Positions 1 to 11,800 of a stretch of DNA of 64,000 bases are shown here, in pieces. The stretch comes from Dicaeum eximium (taxonomy: Eukaryota; Chordata; Aves; Passeriformes; Dicaeidae), in contig VWZP01007855.1 in NCBI GenBank assembly GCA_013396995.1, positions 710,424-774,423 of the forward strand, in the 5' to 3' direction. The position numbers and the translations under genes were made by a program. How positions within the stretch are numbered: position 1 is the first letter of the stretch; each line of letters opens with the position of its first letter. The notes beneath the pieces were generated by a model. That model was not told the origin of the DNA. It saw only the letters and a program-made list of their open reading frames with translations, and did not search any database.

Positions 1-1393
1 GGGAGCCCATTAGGATGGGATGAGATGTTTGGAAAAGTAGCAGGCTGGGCTGTGTTTGTCCCAGTGTCCCTGCTCAGGCAGGTGCAGGGATTTCCTTGGG
101 GAGCGATGCTCCAGGACACCCACTCGAATCCACCCCAGGGCTACAGAAGCTCTTTCCTGTCTATCCCTCTGCACCAGAGCTTCCCTCGTGGGTGCCCAGT
201 TGGGTTGGGACAGAGAACCTGGTGAGAGGTGGGACTTTCACCCCCTGGAGGAAATCCTTGTGCAGTGCCCTGGGGAAAGCTGCGAGTGTTGTGTGAAGGG
301 TCTTAAAGAACCACAGCGCAGCTCCCACCCTGGTGAGCCCCAGAACCACACAAGAAGATGTGAAGGCTTATTCCACAACCACTGGAGATATCCAGAGGCC
401 AGGCTGGCACAGGCAGGCATAAGACTCATGTATTACATGCTGGGAAAGGCAAATAATGAGCAGGCTGCAGTGAATTTCCACATCTTTAATTTTCTCCCCT
501 TCCTCAGAGTGGCAATGTCTGCTCAGCACATCTTGTGAGCAGAAAGCAGCTGAAGTAGAGCAAAAATAAACTGGAGAGCTGAAACAGGAGAAGAGAGCAC
601 AGCTACAGCACAGCTTTGTGTGAAACCTCATTCCTTACTGGTAGTAAATAAAAATAGTTTGTTTTTTTTTTTCTCAGTGACTCAGAGCGCAGACATTGCA
701 TGGAAAGGGCACTAGAATCAACAGCCAGGGGAAAAAAACCTAGAGAAATGGAAAAATTATCATCACAGTGCATTTTTCCCATTCCCCTTTCATCTCTTAC
801 ACCTGTGTTTGACTTCAGCCAACCTTACATAAATCCTTTAAACATCTGTCTAAGTCACTTATGAAATAAGCTGGAATGGCCTCAGCCAGGCTAACAGCTC
901 GTTCTGCTGGATATCTGAGTGTTTAATCCCAAACAGGCCCGTGGGGTTTGCCAAGCCAGGCGGGCAGCAGGCTCTTCCCATCAAGCCATGCTCATTCAGA
1001 GTGTTCCACACTGCTTGTGCCAGGACCTGTGCAGGCAGTGCCTTGTGACAGCCTCTGTTTATAGCTGGGAGCTCCAGCCGGGGCTGCGGGGCTTTGCCGG
1101 AGTGCAGCACCTGACCTCTGTGAAATCACACAGGGTGACCCTACCCAGCAGGGAATGGGGCCATGGGGTGGCCAAATGGGAGTCTGGGATGATCTTGGGA
1201 AGATGAAATCCCACCTGAGGGGCAGAGTATCAGTGTCAGTGGTCACAGCCTCTGAGGGGCAGGGGGTGGGATGGATGTGGCCCCGCAGGAGGTCGGGGCA
1301 CGGGGTTGTGACCATGGTGGGGGATTTATGCTGACACAAGGCAGGGTTGGGCTCTTGCTCTTCCCCTTCTGTGTTTCAGGGGTGATTATTTCC
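1..1393. other. Unique non-coding DNA, no recognised element
   Basis: No repeat family, exon or RNA gene is recognisable. The longest open frame (56-538, plus, 160 codons) has no domain, signal peptide or recognisable motif and overlaps shorter frames in other phases, so I treat it as chance. An 11-base T run lies at 662-672. The stretch from about 900 to 1330 is more GC-rich than the AT-rich part at 600-860. Confidence 0.6.
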
Positions 1394-1990
1394 TGGAATC
1401 ACAAAATCATTGAGGTTGGAAAAGGCCTCCAAGATCACAGAGTAGAACTTCTGGACAATCTCCACCTTGTCACCCAGCCCAGAGCACTGAGTGCCACATC
1501 CAGGCATTCCTTGGACACCTCCAGGGGTGGTGACTCCTACACCTCTCTGGACAGCCCATTCCAGTGCTTGACCACCCTTTCAGTGAAGAAATCCTTCCTG
1601 ATGTCCAACCTGACCCTCCCCTGGTACAACTTGTAGGAGTTTCTCCTTGTCCTGTCCCTGTTCCCTGGGAGCAGAGCCCGACCCCCCCGGCTGTCCCCTC
1701 CTGGCAGGAGCTGTGCAGAGCCACAAGGTCCCCCCGAGCCTCCTTTTCTCCAGGCTCAGCCCTTTCCCAGCTCCCTCAGCCCCTCCTGGTGCTCCAGCCC
1801 TTTCCCCAGCTCTGTTCCCTTCTCTGGACACACTGCAGCTCCTCAAAAGACACTTTATGATTCTGTAATTTCTTTCTTGCAGTGAGGACCCCAGAACTGA
1901 CCCCATTATCCGAGGTTCTTCATCGGTGCCCAGAACAGGGGGACAGTCACTGCCCTGGTTCTGCTTCCACACTATTCCTGATCAAGACCA
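1394..1990 (-). mobile_element. CR1 LINE, 5'-truncated, ORF2 C-terminus plus 3' end
   Basis: The left edge carries the CR1 3'-terminal signature in reverse (ggaatcacaaaatcattgag, then a ggttggaaaa block). It continues through the usual antisense landmarks: a controlled-split block around 1500-1600 (cagtgaagaaatccttcctg), the GC-rich segment at 1660-1760, and the cttctctggacac block near 1822. The match resumes at 1881-1990 (gtgaggaccccagaactg) after about 24 extra bases at 1840-1865. Read on the minus strand, this is the decayed C-terminal end of the CR1 reverse-transcriptase ORF plus the short 3' UTR; a residue run such as GLSLEKRRL is still legible. It is very similar to the CR1 at 32051-32507, so both belong to one fairly young subfamily. 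It is no longer coding. Confidence 0.9.
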
Positions 1991-2273
1991 TTTGTGTGAC
2001 CATTGCAGGTACCAGTTTGCTGCCTGGAGAAATTCATTGCATCTACGAAGATGATTCCCTTCCATTCCAGATTCTTGGCACTCTACTGAATGAGTCCCCA
2101 CAGTGGACAACAAGGAGCAACAGCTGGAGTTTGTATTTTGGGTCTTGATGGATCTTTTGGGCTCCTTGAGTTGAGAGAACTTCTGTTGTGTCATGGAGCT
2201 TGATCTGGAACTGGTCTGGCTCCCTGCCAGCATCTGAGAGTGTCACAGCCTATCTGGGGACTGATTTTATATT
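1991..2273. other. Unique spacer between CR1 and solo LTR
   Basis: Short unique DNA. No element is recognised. It ends in an AT-rich run that supplies the LTR target site. Confidence 0.5.
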
Positions 2274-2596
2274 AAAATATGTCACTAGAGAGCGCGACAG
2301 GAACGGTAGAGACAACCACACTGGACCAGGGAAAGGCAGAGAAGAGAGCGCTTTATTTTGAATTCAGACATTATAAAGAGTTTTGAGAACGACTAGGGAT
2401 TGGAGAGAGGAGTCACCACCTCTCCAACCACACTGGTCAATAGAAAAGTCTATCAAACCTTTCTCCTCCCAGGAGAAGGAATGAAAAGTAAAAGGACAGT
2501 GAAGAAAAACATCTGCATGTTTACAAAGAACTTAGTAAAAAACTTTATCATAGAAACTAAAACATCAAAAAGCTAAAACTCAAAACAACAAAAATA
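2274..2596 (-). mobile_element. Solo LTR of an endogenous retrovirus (2280-2590) with 6-bp TSD
   Basis: The element is 311 bp, begins tgtcac and ends acaaca on the plus strand (TG...CA), and is flanked by a perfect 6-bp direct repeat, aaaata, at 2274-2279 and 2591-2596. The LTR lies on the minus strand: a reversed AATAAA signal is at 2352-2357 and a TATA-like reversed cattataaag is nearby at 2371-2380. No internal gag/pol/env sequence or second LTR follows on either side, so this is a solo LTR left by recombination between the two LTRs of a provirus. A 6-bp target duplication fits a beta-like (ERVK-type) integrase; the exact family name needs a repeat-library search. The perfect TSD suggests a fairly recent insertion. 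Confidence 0.85.
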
Positions 2597-3486
2597 CACT
2601 GGAATCTGCTGCTGAGCAAGGTCAGTCCCTGCCTGGTGGGTGCTGGTGCTGCCCTGCTGGATTCAGTGGGACCCCAGGCAGTGTGGGGAGAGAGGCTCCT
2701 GGCCATGCCACCCACTTTGGGACCTTGGGCAGTGCCAGTCTGTTCCTCAAAATGTCCCTGCAGTGCATGGGCCTTGTGCAGAGCTGGTCCTGCTGCTCTG
2801 CACAAGCACAGGCCCCCCAAAAACTGAGACCCCCCTTTAGCTGAGCAAAGGGAGCGAAGACCAGCGGCTGCCAAGTTGAGATCTCCGGCTTGTCTTGATT
2901 TACTGGTGAGTTTAGAAGGAGCTGTAAGAGTTTCCTTTCAGGGACAAAATATATTTTTCCCTTGACACAAGTCAGGAATCGCCAAAGGGATTTGTTTAAA
3001 CACATCTGATAAAAGTCTTCCTTGGGTTGTGATCAAGGCAGGTCAAGCTCTGTGTTGGGTTTATCTCGGCTCATGAATTTGAGCTGTCTGCTTGCCTCTG
3101 GATTGGTTTCTGCTTCTGCACAAGTACCTGCTGCTCTCCAGAATTTATGGGTTGTTTGTCATGTGGGTTTTGCTGATCCATTTGCTTTACTGTGTGTATT
3201 CACACCATCAACACTTCAAAAGCTGAGGATGTTTCCCTTCTCCTGAGTCAAGATGCTTTCCTGGCCCACAATCCTAACAGAAGTACCTCACACACCTTAA
3301 CTGCTGGAAAACAGCTCCGTAAAAATGCAGGATTCTTATTCAAGAAATCAGAAATCAGGCAAAATTCAAATTGTTTGCCTGATGCCAGGAAGAGAAAGCT
3401 GCCATCCAGCTGAGGGTGCAGGTGGGATCCCCAAAAGATCTTCAGCCAACAAGGAGAGCTGTGACATGAGCCAGTGATGGACAATG
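2597..3486. other. Unique non-coding DNA
   Basis: No repeat, exon or RNA is recognised. The frames at 2557-3005 on the minus strand are short, overlap each other and show no motif. Confidence 0.5.
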
Positions 3487-3808
3487 CATAGGATGGTTTG
3501 GGTTGGAAAGGATCCTAAAACCCATCCAGTCCCACCCCCTGCAACAAGCAGGGACACCTTCCACTGTCCCAGGTTGCTCCAAACCCTGCTCAGCCTGGCC
3601 TTGAACACTTCCAGGGATCCAGGGACAGCCACAGCTTCTCTGGGCACCCTGTGCCAGGGCCTCCCCACCCTCCCAGCCAGGAATTCCTTCCCAATATCCC
3701 ATCCATCCCTGCCCTCTGGCAGTTTGAAGTCATTACCCCTCATTTCATCCCTACACACCCTGAAGGTTTGAGTATTCCTGTGTGTCCTCTCCAGCACTGG
3801 GCTTTCCC
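3487..3808 (-). mobile_element. CR1 LINE tail, 5'-truncated
   Basis: The antisense CR1 3' end starts with atggtttgggttggaaagga. It then shows the antisense landmarks of the common songbird CR1 tail: a cagggacaccttccactgtc block at 3549-3568, a tccagggatccagggacagc block at 3611-3630, and ccatccctgccctctggcag near 3703. Similarity fades into the cctctccagcactgggct block near 3807. About 320 bp remain of an element several kb long, which is normal for CR1 because reverse transcription usually stops early. Orientation is minus. Confidence 0.9.
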
Positions 3809-4315
3809 AAGCTTTGCCTGTGGAACACCCCAGCACAAGGTGAGGATCAGAGTGTGCAGGCAGTGAGTTTGATTATTGATAAGGTCACCCTGGGTTTGCT
3901 GATCTACCTCATAAATCTTTTGTAGTCCCTTCTGAAGCCAACAGCAGCTGCTCTGTGAGTCCTTGCAGAGGAGGTGATTGGCTGTTGCCTGTTTTCTCTC
4001 CTCTCAGGTCTCCTGTGCTCCCAGACACGTGGGAGGGCTGGGATGTACCAGATCCATTCATTTGCCAGACTTTTACCAGCAGGATGTTTCTCTTTGCTGG
4101 CATGTGAAGCTCACCTTCCCTGGATGGGCAGAGCTGTGAAGGAATCCGACCATGATGAAAACACACAAAGCCTCAGCGTCCTGATTCCTTGCACAAAAAA
4201 AAAAAAAAAAAAGGCATTTTGGCCCCAAACTACCTAAAATCACTTGAACTGAGGTACCTACAGTTGTGTTGGGAGTGGAGATTAGCTTTGATATTAGGAA
4301 AATATGAAATATTTG
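3809..4315. other. Unique DNA with an A18 run
   Basis: No element is recognised except a homopolymer of 18 A at 4195-4212. No poly(A)-tailed retrocopy could be recognised upstream of it. Confidence 0.5.
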
Positions 4316-4442
4316 AAAAAGGTTCTTTCCCCAGGTGGTGGTTGGGCCTGGAACAGGCTCCCCAGGGAAGTGGCCACAGCTCAGGACAGAGCTCAAGGAG
4401 CATTTGGACATTCAGGGACCTGCACAACATTAAATGGGACAT
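4316..4442 (+). mobile_element. CR1 LINE fragment (different tail subfamily)
   Basis: Plus-strand block starting ggttctttccccaggtggtg, then gaacaggctccccagggaag and an acagagctcaaggagcattt stretch. This matches the CR1 subfamily whose ORF2 end encodes the 'FFP..GW...NRLPREV' region rather than the commoner tail seen elsewhere in the window. Only about 125 bp remain; the extreme 3' end is missing or decayed. Confidence 0.65.
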
Positions 4443-7400
4443 GGAATGGCAAAACCCCACCAGACAGAGCAGTTATTCCTCAAGAGTTTTGTCATATTTT
4501 CCATGGGACCACCACGATGGCAAATTCCAGCAAGAGATGTGATACTGCAGGTGAAATGTCTGGTGTGGCTGCTCCTGCAGGAGTCTGTGGAGATGCCTGG
4601 ATCATCAGGAAGAGTTGCAAAGTTGGGTAAGAATCTGCAGGAAAATTAAAAAATCTGTACAAAAATCAGAATTCTTTTTTTTGAGACATCAGTAAATAGA
4701 CTCCAGGGGAGAACAATGTCACTGTGGAACAACATCTGTTCCAGCTTTGCTGAGAACTCCCTGGTCTCCTTGTTTTACCAAGCATCTGTTCCCAGCCACT
4801 TATCCATACCGTGCCTCTAAGAAGGATCTTGCATTCCTTGGGGATGAGATCACTCCAGGACTGGTCCAAGGGAAAGGACTTTGTAGATGAAGGATGCAGA
4901 AGTTCAGAGATGTTTTGCTTTCGAGTTCTGGAGCAACTCAAGGTGAGGCACTGCATCCTTCAGAAGCTTGTCCTTCCTTGGTGGAGCAGAGATAGACTTT
5001 TCTGGCTTCTCTGAGTTTTTGAGTTTGGTTTTTTTTCCCCCTGCACTCTGCACAGTCAAGAGCTGGATTATAGCTGGGAACACAGTAAAGAGAAGAATAA
5101 AAAAAGAAGCTCATGAGGGAAAGGGAAATTTAGCAAAAATGGGTTTGGGCACTTAGAGACACTCACTGGACTGAAGATTTTCAAATTGGCATTGCTATCA
5201 AAAGCAGTAACAGTAGGAAAATCTCCTATTGGTAATAGATTTTTTATTCTTGAATTAGAAATTAGAACAGTTCAAGGGGATGCTGGAATGTGCCATAAAA
5301 AGAGACAGGACAGAAACCTGCAGTGCCACCAAGTGTAATCTGGTGCATTGAACAGGTCACTTTAACATGCCTGTGTGGGTTGGGTGCATGAAGAAAAGAA
5401 TCCAAACCTCTGGACAAAAAAAAAATGGGCAAAACCCTGGTGTAGAACCACAGTCACTGCCAAAACATCCCATCTCTTTGGGATGACCCCATGGGTAAGG
5501 CAGTCACCAACTGTCTGCCACCTTCTCCTGGGGTGCAGGAGAGGGCTGGAGCATTTTGTGACAGCTTTTCAGGAATGTGCACTTCAGGAACAGGGAGACA
5601 GACCTGTTTGCTGCTTCACCTGGGCTCCAGACAAGGCAGCCCTCTGGAAAAACTCTGAATGAACATCCAGGGCCTTGCTTTAGGAGTATTTTTCTCCTTG
5701 CAGCCCATCCACATCTCAAAGTGATTTTTCAGCTCATCTGTTCAGTGATTAGGCATTGCTGCTGATACAAAGGGCTCTGCCAAAACCATGAACCGAGTGC
5801 CTCGGTGTGGACAGACCTTTTCTCAATTCCACCATGATTTCCTTCTGTCCTAAAGCTCCCTTGATGGAATTTCTTGGTGGCTCCAGTCCTGCAGCTCAGG
5901 AAGGTGCAGACTGCACTGCAGCATCACCAGATGGGAGTTTCCAAGGTGTGGCAGAGCTGGGCAGACTGTGGGCACACAAAAACCATTCCTCCCCCCGTGT
6001 GCTCAGGTGCCTGCCCATGATCTTGCCAGAGGTGGTGAGAGAATGATGTCCCTGAGACATCAGCAGTGTCCTGCTGCAGGAGAAGGGACCACGCGGCTCT
6101 CTGCTTTCCAGGGAGCAAAGGGAATGAAGAATCCCCTGAGGGAGAAGCAGCAGCTTGCCCAGAGACATTCCCTGAACAGGTTCAGCTGGCAGTGAGCATG
6201 GCCTGTCCCTGTCAGGAAAGCTTTTCCAGGGTTGGGAGGATGCCTGCATAGGGCAAACAGTTCATAACAAAGTGTCAGTAGCTCACATCCACGGATCCTG
6301 GGGTTTGCAGCATGAAGAGCACTTCATTCCCTTCGTGCTGATCTTTTCCATCTGCTCTTTACTGCCTGCAAGGTATTCCCATGAGGAAAGCAGCTCGAGC
6401 CTGCCGTTTCCAAGCCTCTTCCAAAAATTATGTCAAGCACGAGCATTTTATCATTAAGGGCACTAATACTTTGCACATACACAAAATTTGTCTTCTGATT
6501 ATCCCCAGCTTGTATTACAATGCATTTTGTAGGCACTTAGCCAAACATTTTACCTTCAGTCAGATATATGACCTGCTGTTTTGGAGAGGCTGCAGGCTGG
6601 TCCAAAGCCTATTAGACCAGGGCAAACCTCTGTGCTGGTTTAGCAGAATTTAGATCGGTCCCTAAAGGCATCACAGATGATCTGAATTATCAGAAGTGAT
6701 CCCAGGCAGTTGCAAGTAGGTAGAGATCAGCTTGCCAAGGTATCTGAAGAAGCTGGATCAGGTTGTTTTCAAATCATCTGATGACAATTAGCTCAACTTA
6801 ATCAAATCACAAGGCAGTTGGAAATTCAGTCTAGACTAGATGGAATAGGGTTATGGGGTAGATGGAAAGCTAAATGCATTAGAAGAAAACCAAGCAAACA
6901 CAAACAAAAAAGAAGATTCCTTTGCTGGAAAATGCAACTAAACAAATTTCTGACCAGAAACCAGGTGTGTATTTTTTCCATTTGCCTAAAGTGACACATA
7001 TTCAGAGTTTTTATTTGACACTGAATGTCTTTTCAAAGGCAATCCTTTACACATTCATTCCATCCTTACTGGCTTTACAATCTCTGCTTTGCACAATGGT
7101 ACTTAGTTGATCATGATTATTTCTTTTCAGGTTAAAAAGGTTCAACTTACAAAAATCTGAAGACAGTGAGTGTGAAACAGGTAAAGCTTCTATTTTTAGA
7201 AGACCAAAGCTTTCCTGGTAGCAGCCAAGTGCATGCAGAACCTTGACATGGCACAGGTTGAGCCAGTCACTTTGTCAGATGAAACCATTGATGGGTCTCA
7301 CTCCAGTTACAGCTCGTAAGAACCCTCATCCAATTAATATTTCCCCTAGAAATTTAGCCCATATGAAGGGCAGGTGATTGCCTACATGAGTTCATCATAT

Positions 7401-8209
7401 CCAAATCATCCTACCTCAGTATGATTTCTTTTCAATCCAAAGGACTGTGATTACTGCCATGTCTTTCATCCTGCCTGCTCCAGTTTTGCTCTCTGTCACC
7501 AGATATCTGTTGGAACAGGGTGGCTTGCCATGCATTCCTGCCCTTTTTATAGGGAATTTGAAAGAACTACAGCAAGGTCATCTCTACCCTGAAGCAATAT
7601 TTAAAAAGGTATCAGGTTTTAATTCCTTCATCTTCCCACCTTCCTCAACCCTTGAACGCCAGACCCAAATTTCCTGTGTAATTTGTGGCCCATTGATTTA
7701 TTCTGCACAACTACATCTCTGCTATACCAGTTAAATCAGCTCACCTCTTGCCAAGTTAAATACGAGAGTTTTCCCATGTTTGGTGGTGAACTCCTGGAAT
7801 TAGCACAGAGCCATGTGGCATTTGATGGCTGGTGGATGCTTTGCTCCTTGTCCCGCTCTGGTGAAGCCCTACTTGGAGAGGTGCCTCTCTCTCCTTATTC
7901 TTTATTGTTCTGGCCACCATTCAACATTTCCCCACAAATCCTTCTCATCTACATCCTCCCAAACCTTACAGCCACCTACAGTGCTTGTGGTATGAAATAA
8001 ATCCTCAGATGTTTTCCCGGGCACCCGCAGTTTCTGTGCTTCAGCTGCATTCCCTGCATAGGGAGGCTGAGGTGACCAAGGCAGGGAAATGACAGGGAGC
8101 AGGACTTCAGGAGCAATCCTTTGGGTCATGCCATCAAATATCCTGCCTCTGGAAGTGACCAAAGCCTCTACAGGCCTGGGGAAGAGTATGAGATTTGTAC
8201 AACCTCCCC
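4443..8209. other. Unique non-coding DNA, 3.8 kb
   Basis: No transposon, exon or RNA gene is recognised. The sequence alternates between GC-richer parts (4450-5000, 5500-6250) and AT-rich parts (5200-5290, 6400-7150, 7300-7700). All frames are under 120 codons and lack motifs. Short A runs occur at 5418-5426 and elsewhere. Confidence 0.5.
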
Positions 8210-8330
8210 TAAGAATCACAGAATATTAAGGGAAGGGAATTTAAAGGTAATTCCTCCCTGCCACGTGCAGGGACACTCTCTCTAGACCAGGCCAAACCTA
8301 CTCAGCTCCCAAATATTTGCAGATTAGGAA
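8210..8330 (-). mobile_element. CR1 LINE 3'-end remnant, decayed
   Basis: It begins with the reversed CR1 terminus (aagaatcacagaatattaag). Then come a degenerate gaagggaatttaaaggtaat block and tgcagggacactctctctag, which mirror the order of the intact tails at 21181 and 58855. The match is weak beyond 8320. Confidence 0.6.
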
Positions 8331-8650
8331 CTTTCTGAGCCAGACCTGTCTGCCTGTAGTTCCCTTTGGAAGGTTTCTGACCCTGTGATCCTCCAGCACC
8401 CCATCTGCAACCTGGTCTTGGGACAGGAGTCCCCCTCTCCAGGCTGGTGATGGTGAGAGGTGGAAAAACTCTTCACCATTGTGCTCTTCATTTACAGATT
8501 GGCCAAAATTCATGCCCTCTCCATCAATCCTCCTTTCCACAGCAAATTCCCGAGTGTCTAATAAAGTTAAATCACATCCATTCTTCACCACCAGGCATCG
8601 ACACGCATTGGCAACCCCCCTGCCTTTCAGAGGAAGCTGCTATAAATGGA
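8331..8650. other. Unique spacer
   Basis: Nothing is recognised before the pyrimidine tract. Confidence 0.4.
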
Positions 8651-8882
8651 TTCCTTGATTCCTTCCTTCCTTCCTTCCCCTTTTCCTTCCTTCCTTCCTT
8701 CCCTCCTTCCTTCCTTCCTTCCTTCCTTCCTTCCTTCCTTCCGCGCTTCCTTCCTTCCGCGCTTCCTTCCGCGCTTCCTTCCTTCCTTCCGCGCTTCCTT
8801 CCGCNCCTTCTCCTTCTCCTTCTCCTTCTCCTTCTCCTTCTCCTTTTCTCCTTTTCTCCTTCTCCTTCTCCTTCCCCTCTCC
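8651..8882. repeat. Compound pyrimidine microsatellite (TTCC)n / (TTCTCC)n with one N
   Basis: About 230 bases, almost pure C/T on the plus strand. A CCTT tetranucleotide block (8659-8742) is followed by a block where gcgctt units interrupt the array (8743-8804). After a single unresolved base (N at 8805) comes a TTCTCC hexanucleotide block (8807-8878). The interruptions put CpGs inside the array. Six frames across it give low-complexity Leu/Ser/Pro or Glu/Arg/Lys translations of 134-215 codons, which are artefacts. The N probably marks a place where the array could not be assembled, so the true length is unknown. Confidence 0.95.
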
Positions 8883-11800
8883 CCATCCCTTGCAGCAAGC
8901 AGCCCTGCAGCCATGGCCACACACCAGCCCCACCCCTGCAGGCTTTCTGCAGGAAATCCGAGCTCCCTGTGCAGGGCTGGGGCTCTTCCCTCTGCGCTGC
9001 CTTTCCCCCATCTGTGTGCATCCAGCAGCAGAAGTGCCACGCACTCACTCGCTCTCCCACCAGCTCACCCTCAGCCCCTACCATCTGGAGATGATCTGTT
9101 TGTCTATTTAGACTCCAAGCTCTCCAGGGCAGGAACTGTCTCTAATTGCATGTTTGTACCGTACCTACAGCTGTGTTGGACTGAATACACCCACTGTCAT
9201 CTTCTCTTGGAAACTCAGCTCCTCCTGGGAGTGTCCGGCACTGAAAAGTAAGACCACTTGGAAATCCAAGTTGCTGGAGGCACATGCCAGAGTTCCTTGG
9301 TTGCACTTATATTAGACCACAGAAAAATTCTTCCAGTGGCTGCAATAATCATCCAGCCCAATTTTTACTGCCAAGCTGACAAAAAGGACTTAAAAGCAGT
9401 GAAAATGTTGCTTAGCATGGTTGGAGCTCACATCTGGCTGAAGCTCCAAATGTGCCTAAAAAATCCAGTGTTTCACCAGGGAAATGCCTGAGGAGCCCAG
9501 ATTTGCCAGAGCCTTGTTTGGTGACCTCTGGCCAATGCCACCAGGGTGCCAGGTGAGAGAACAGGAGCCTCCCAGCCAGAATTTGCAGCCTGAATTAATT
9601 TCATCCTCACTCCAGCACAGCAGGATGACCTCAGGTGTGCATTCCTGCCTCCCTGCTTAGGAGGATGAAGACCTAAGGTACTTTTGTTCGTAAAAAGTTC
9701 AAAAATTAAATGTTTTCCCCTTGCTATTTAACAGCTTTAATGAAAAACCTTCTGTAACTGAGTTTAGGCCTCTGAGCTCCAGTCTTTTCACAGCACCCCT
9801 TAAAACACATAATTCAAGCTCTGTATTTTCACTGAAACAGGGCAGGTGGTAGAAAACTGAGGTTTTATCACAAAAAAATAGGTTTAGAACAAAGAAAAGA
9901 AAAAACTTAATAAAGTTTCCAGTCTGATCCAAGAGAAAGAATGAATGTATCACCACAGCAAGCCTCCTACAGATGGTGGAAAGTATCTCAATTCAATAAT
10001 ACAATAAAATTAAAAAGTGCATCTATATATTTTCCCATTTGGTTAACTCGGGATCACCATTTCTGCTTGTTTTGGCTGCTTTTTATTCCTGCCTTTGAGT
10101 GTAAAGAAACGGTAAGGAAGTTTATGAATGAGGTCCTGCTCACATTCCAGACTCTGCTATGTACACTGGCTGTTTTCTGCCGGGATCCTGGGATGAGGTC
10201 ATTCCAAAACCACCTAGTTTGCCCACTGTGCTCACTCAAAAAAGATTCAATTGGACAGATTTGCACTTTCTGCAATGCAAACACACATACAGTAGTTTTC
10301 CTGCATGCCAGCATCCACCAACTCCGGGAATAAATGGGAAAAAAAAAAAAAAAAGAAAATAAGAATAAAAGAAAAAAAAAAACCCAGTCTTTTTCCACTA
10401 GGAAAGGCTGTTTATAAAATCAGTTTGATCAGCTCAGGAATGAGCTGAGATAATGTTTATCCACACAAACACTGAAGATCATGCAACTATCTTGGCATGC
10501 CAAGCTAAGATAACTACTGGGCTGAAAAAAAAGAGGTTAGAACAACAGGAAATTACTCATTTACTACCAGTTGCTCAGGTATTTTAAAGAGCTCCCAGAA
10601 CATTTGCTTTTGTGTACCTAAGAGGAAAAAAAAAAAAAGCCTCTGATGGTGGGGGAAGCCCAGATGGGTAACATAAAAGTGACTTTCCTCGCTGAAAGAG
10701 CAAAGGCAGGAGAAGGGGGCTGTGACAAGAGGATATAAAATACCCTGCAATTCATCAACAAGGAGAATCAAACTCCGCCGGAGCGATCGGCATTCCTGGG
10801 GATTATGGAAAGGATTACGGTGAGTTGTTAGCAGGGCGAGGGAACCACTGAAAGACGGGCTTTCCTACTGCCCTGAAATAAATGGGACAATTAAGGCTTT
10901 GGGAAACTTAATGAGGTTTTGTTTTTCCTTGAATTTTCAGAGCAGCTGGCCAGCCCAGTGTGGAGGAAAAGCCATTTATTGAGGAGGAAAGAAAAATAGG
11001 CAGTGAAAATAAAAATGTTTGCATTCCCTAAAAATATACTTGAAGCCTTCCGAGGGGGAAATCAATTATCCACAAGGCCATCCTGCTGTCGGGGAGAAAA
11101 ATCTAAGGCATTTTCCAGCTCGGCTGCCCTGGGTTAGCTGATCTCTCTGTCAGATGGGTCTCATCACCGCGGCATTTGGTGCCTCCGAGTCTTTCATGTG
11201 TTTAATCTCACAACCCACCTGTGAGAAGAGGAATTACAGTGAAGGAGCTGAGGAAAGGGCCCAGACTTTTAAAGGGATTTAGCTGCCCAATTACCTGGCT
11301 CAGGGTTAGGCTGGAAATCCCCAGGAGAGAAGGATGTTGCACCTGGGTCTGCCAAGCCCGGGTCAGCGCAGTTCTCAGTAGCAAAGCCCACTTGGACCTA
11401 GGACAGGGGGGAGCTCAGTGCCCCCGTGAATGGGCCATTGTTTCTCCCTTGATTATTGGTGAGAAATATTTTGAGCCCGAAATGAAATAAATAAATGATC
11501 AGAGTCTGAGTTCAGAGCATGAAGAGCAGTTCTTTCTCCCGAGGCTGAGCAGGGTCTCACAGCATCGCTGCTGGTGTTTATCCTCAGGGAAAGGATTTGC
11601 AATTAACCTCCAAGTGCCATAAAGAAGTAGAGCTCCTCTCCTGGGTCACGATTTTGCTGCCTCCTCATGCCCCAGCACTGCTCACTGCTCACCCACCCCA
11701 GAGCTCAGCAGAATCCTGCTAAGAGGGTCAGCAAAGAACATGTGCAAAAATCCATATTCTTCTTTCTCCATCGGTGGGTCTCTGTTGGGCACATGCAAAA

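Noticed and set aside
1647..1868. Plus-strand peptide starting MSCPCSLGAEPDPPGC that recurs on the minus strand at 32251-31910, suggesting a gene family
   Set aside because: Both are the antisense strand of CR1 tails (1394-1990 and 32051-32507), so the identity is due to the transposon.
8447..9251. Frames of 134-215 codons, Leu/Ser/Pro-rich (plus) and Glu/Arg/Lys-rich (minus)
   Set aside because: They owe their length to the stop-free pyrimidine microsatellite and cross the unresolved base.
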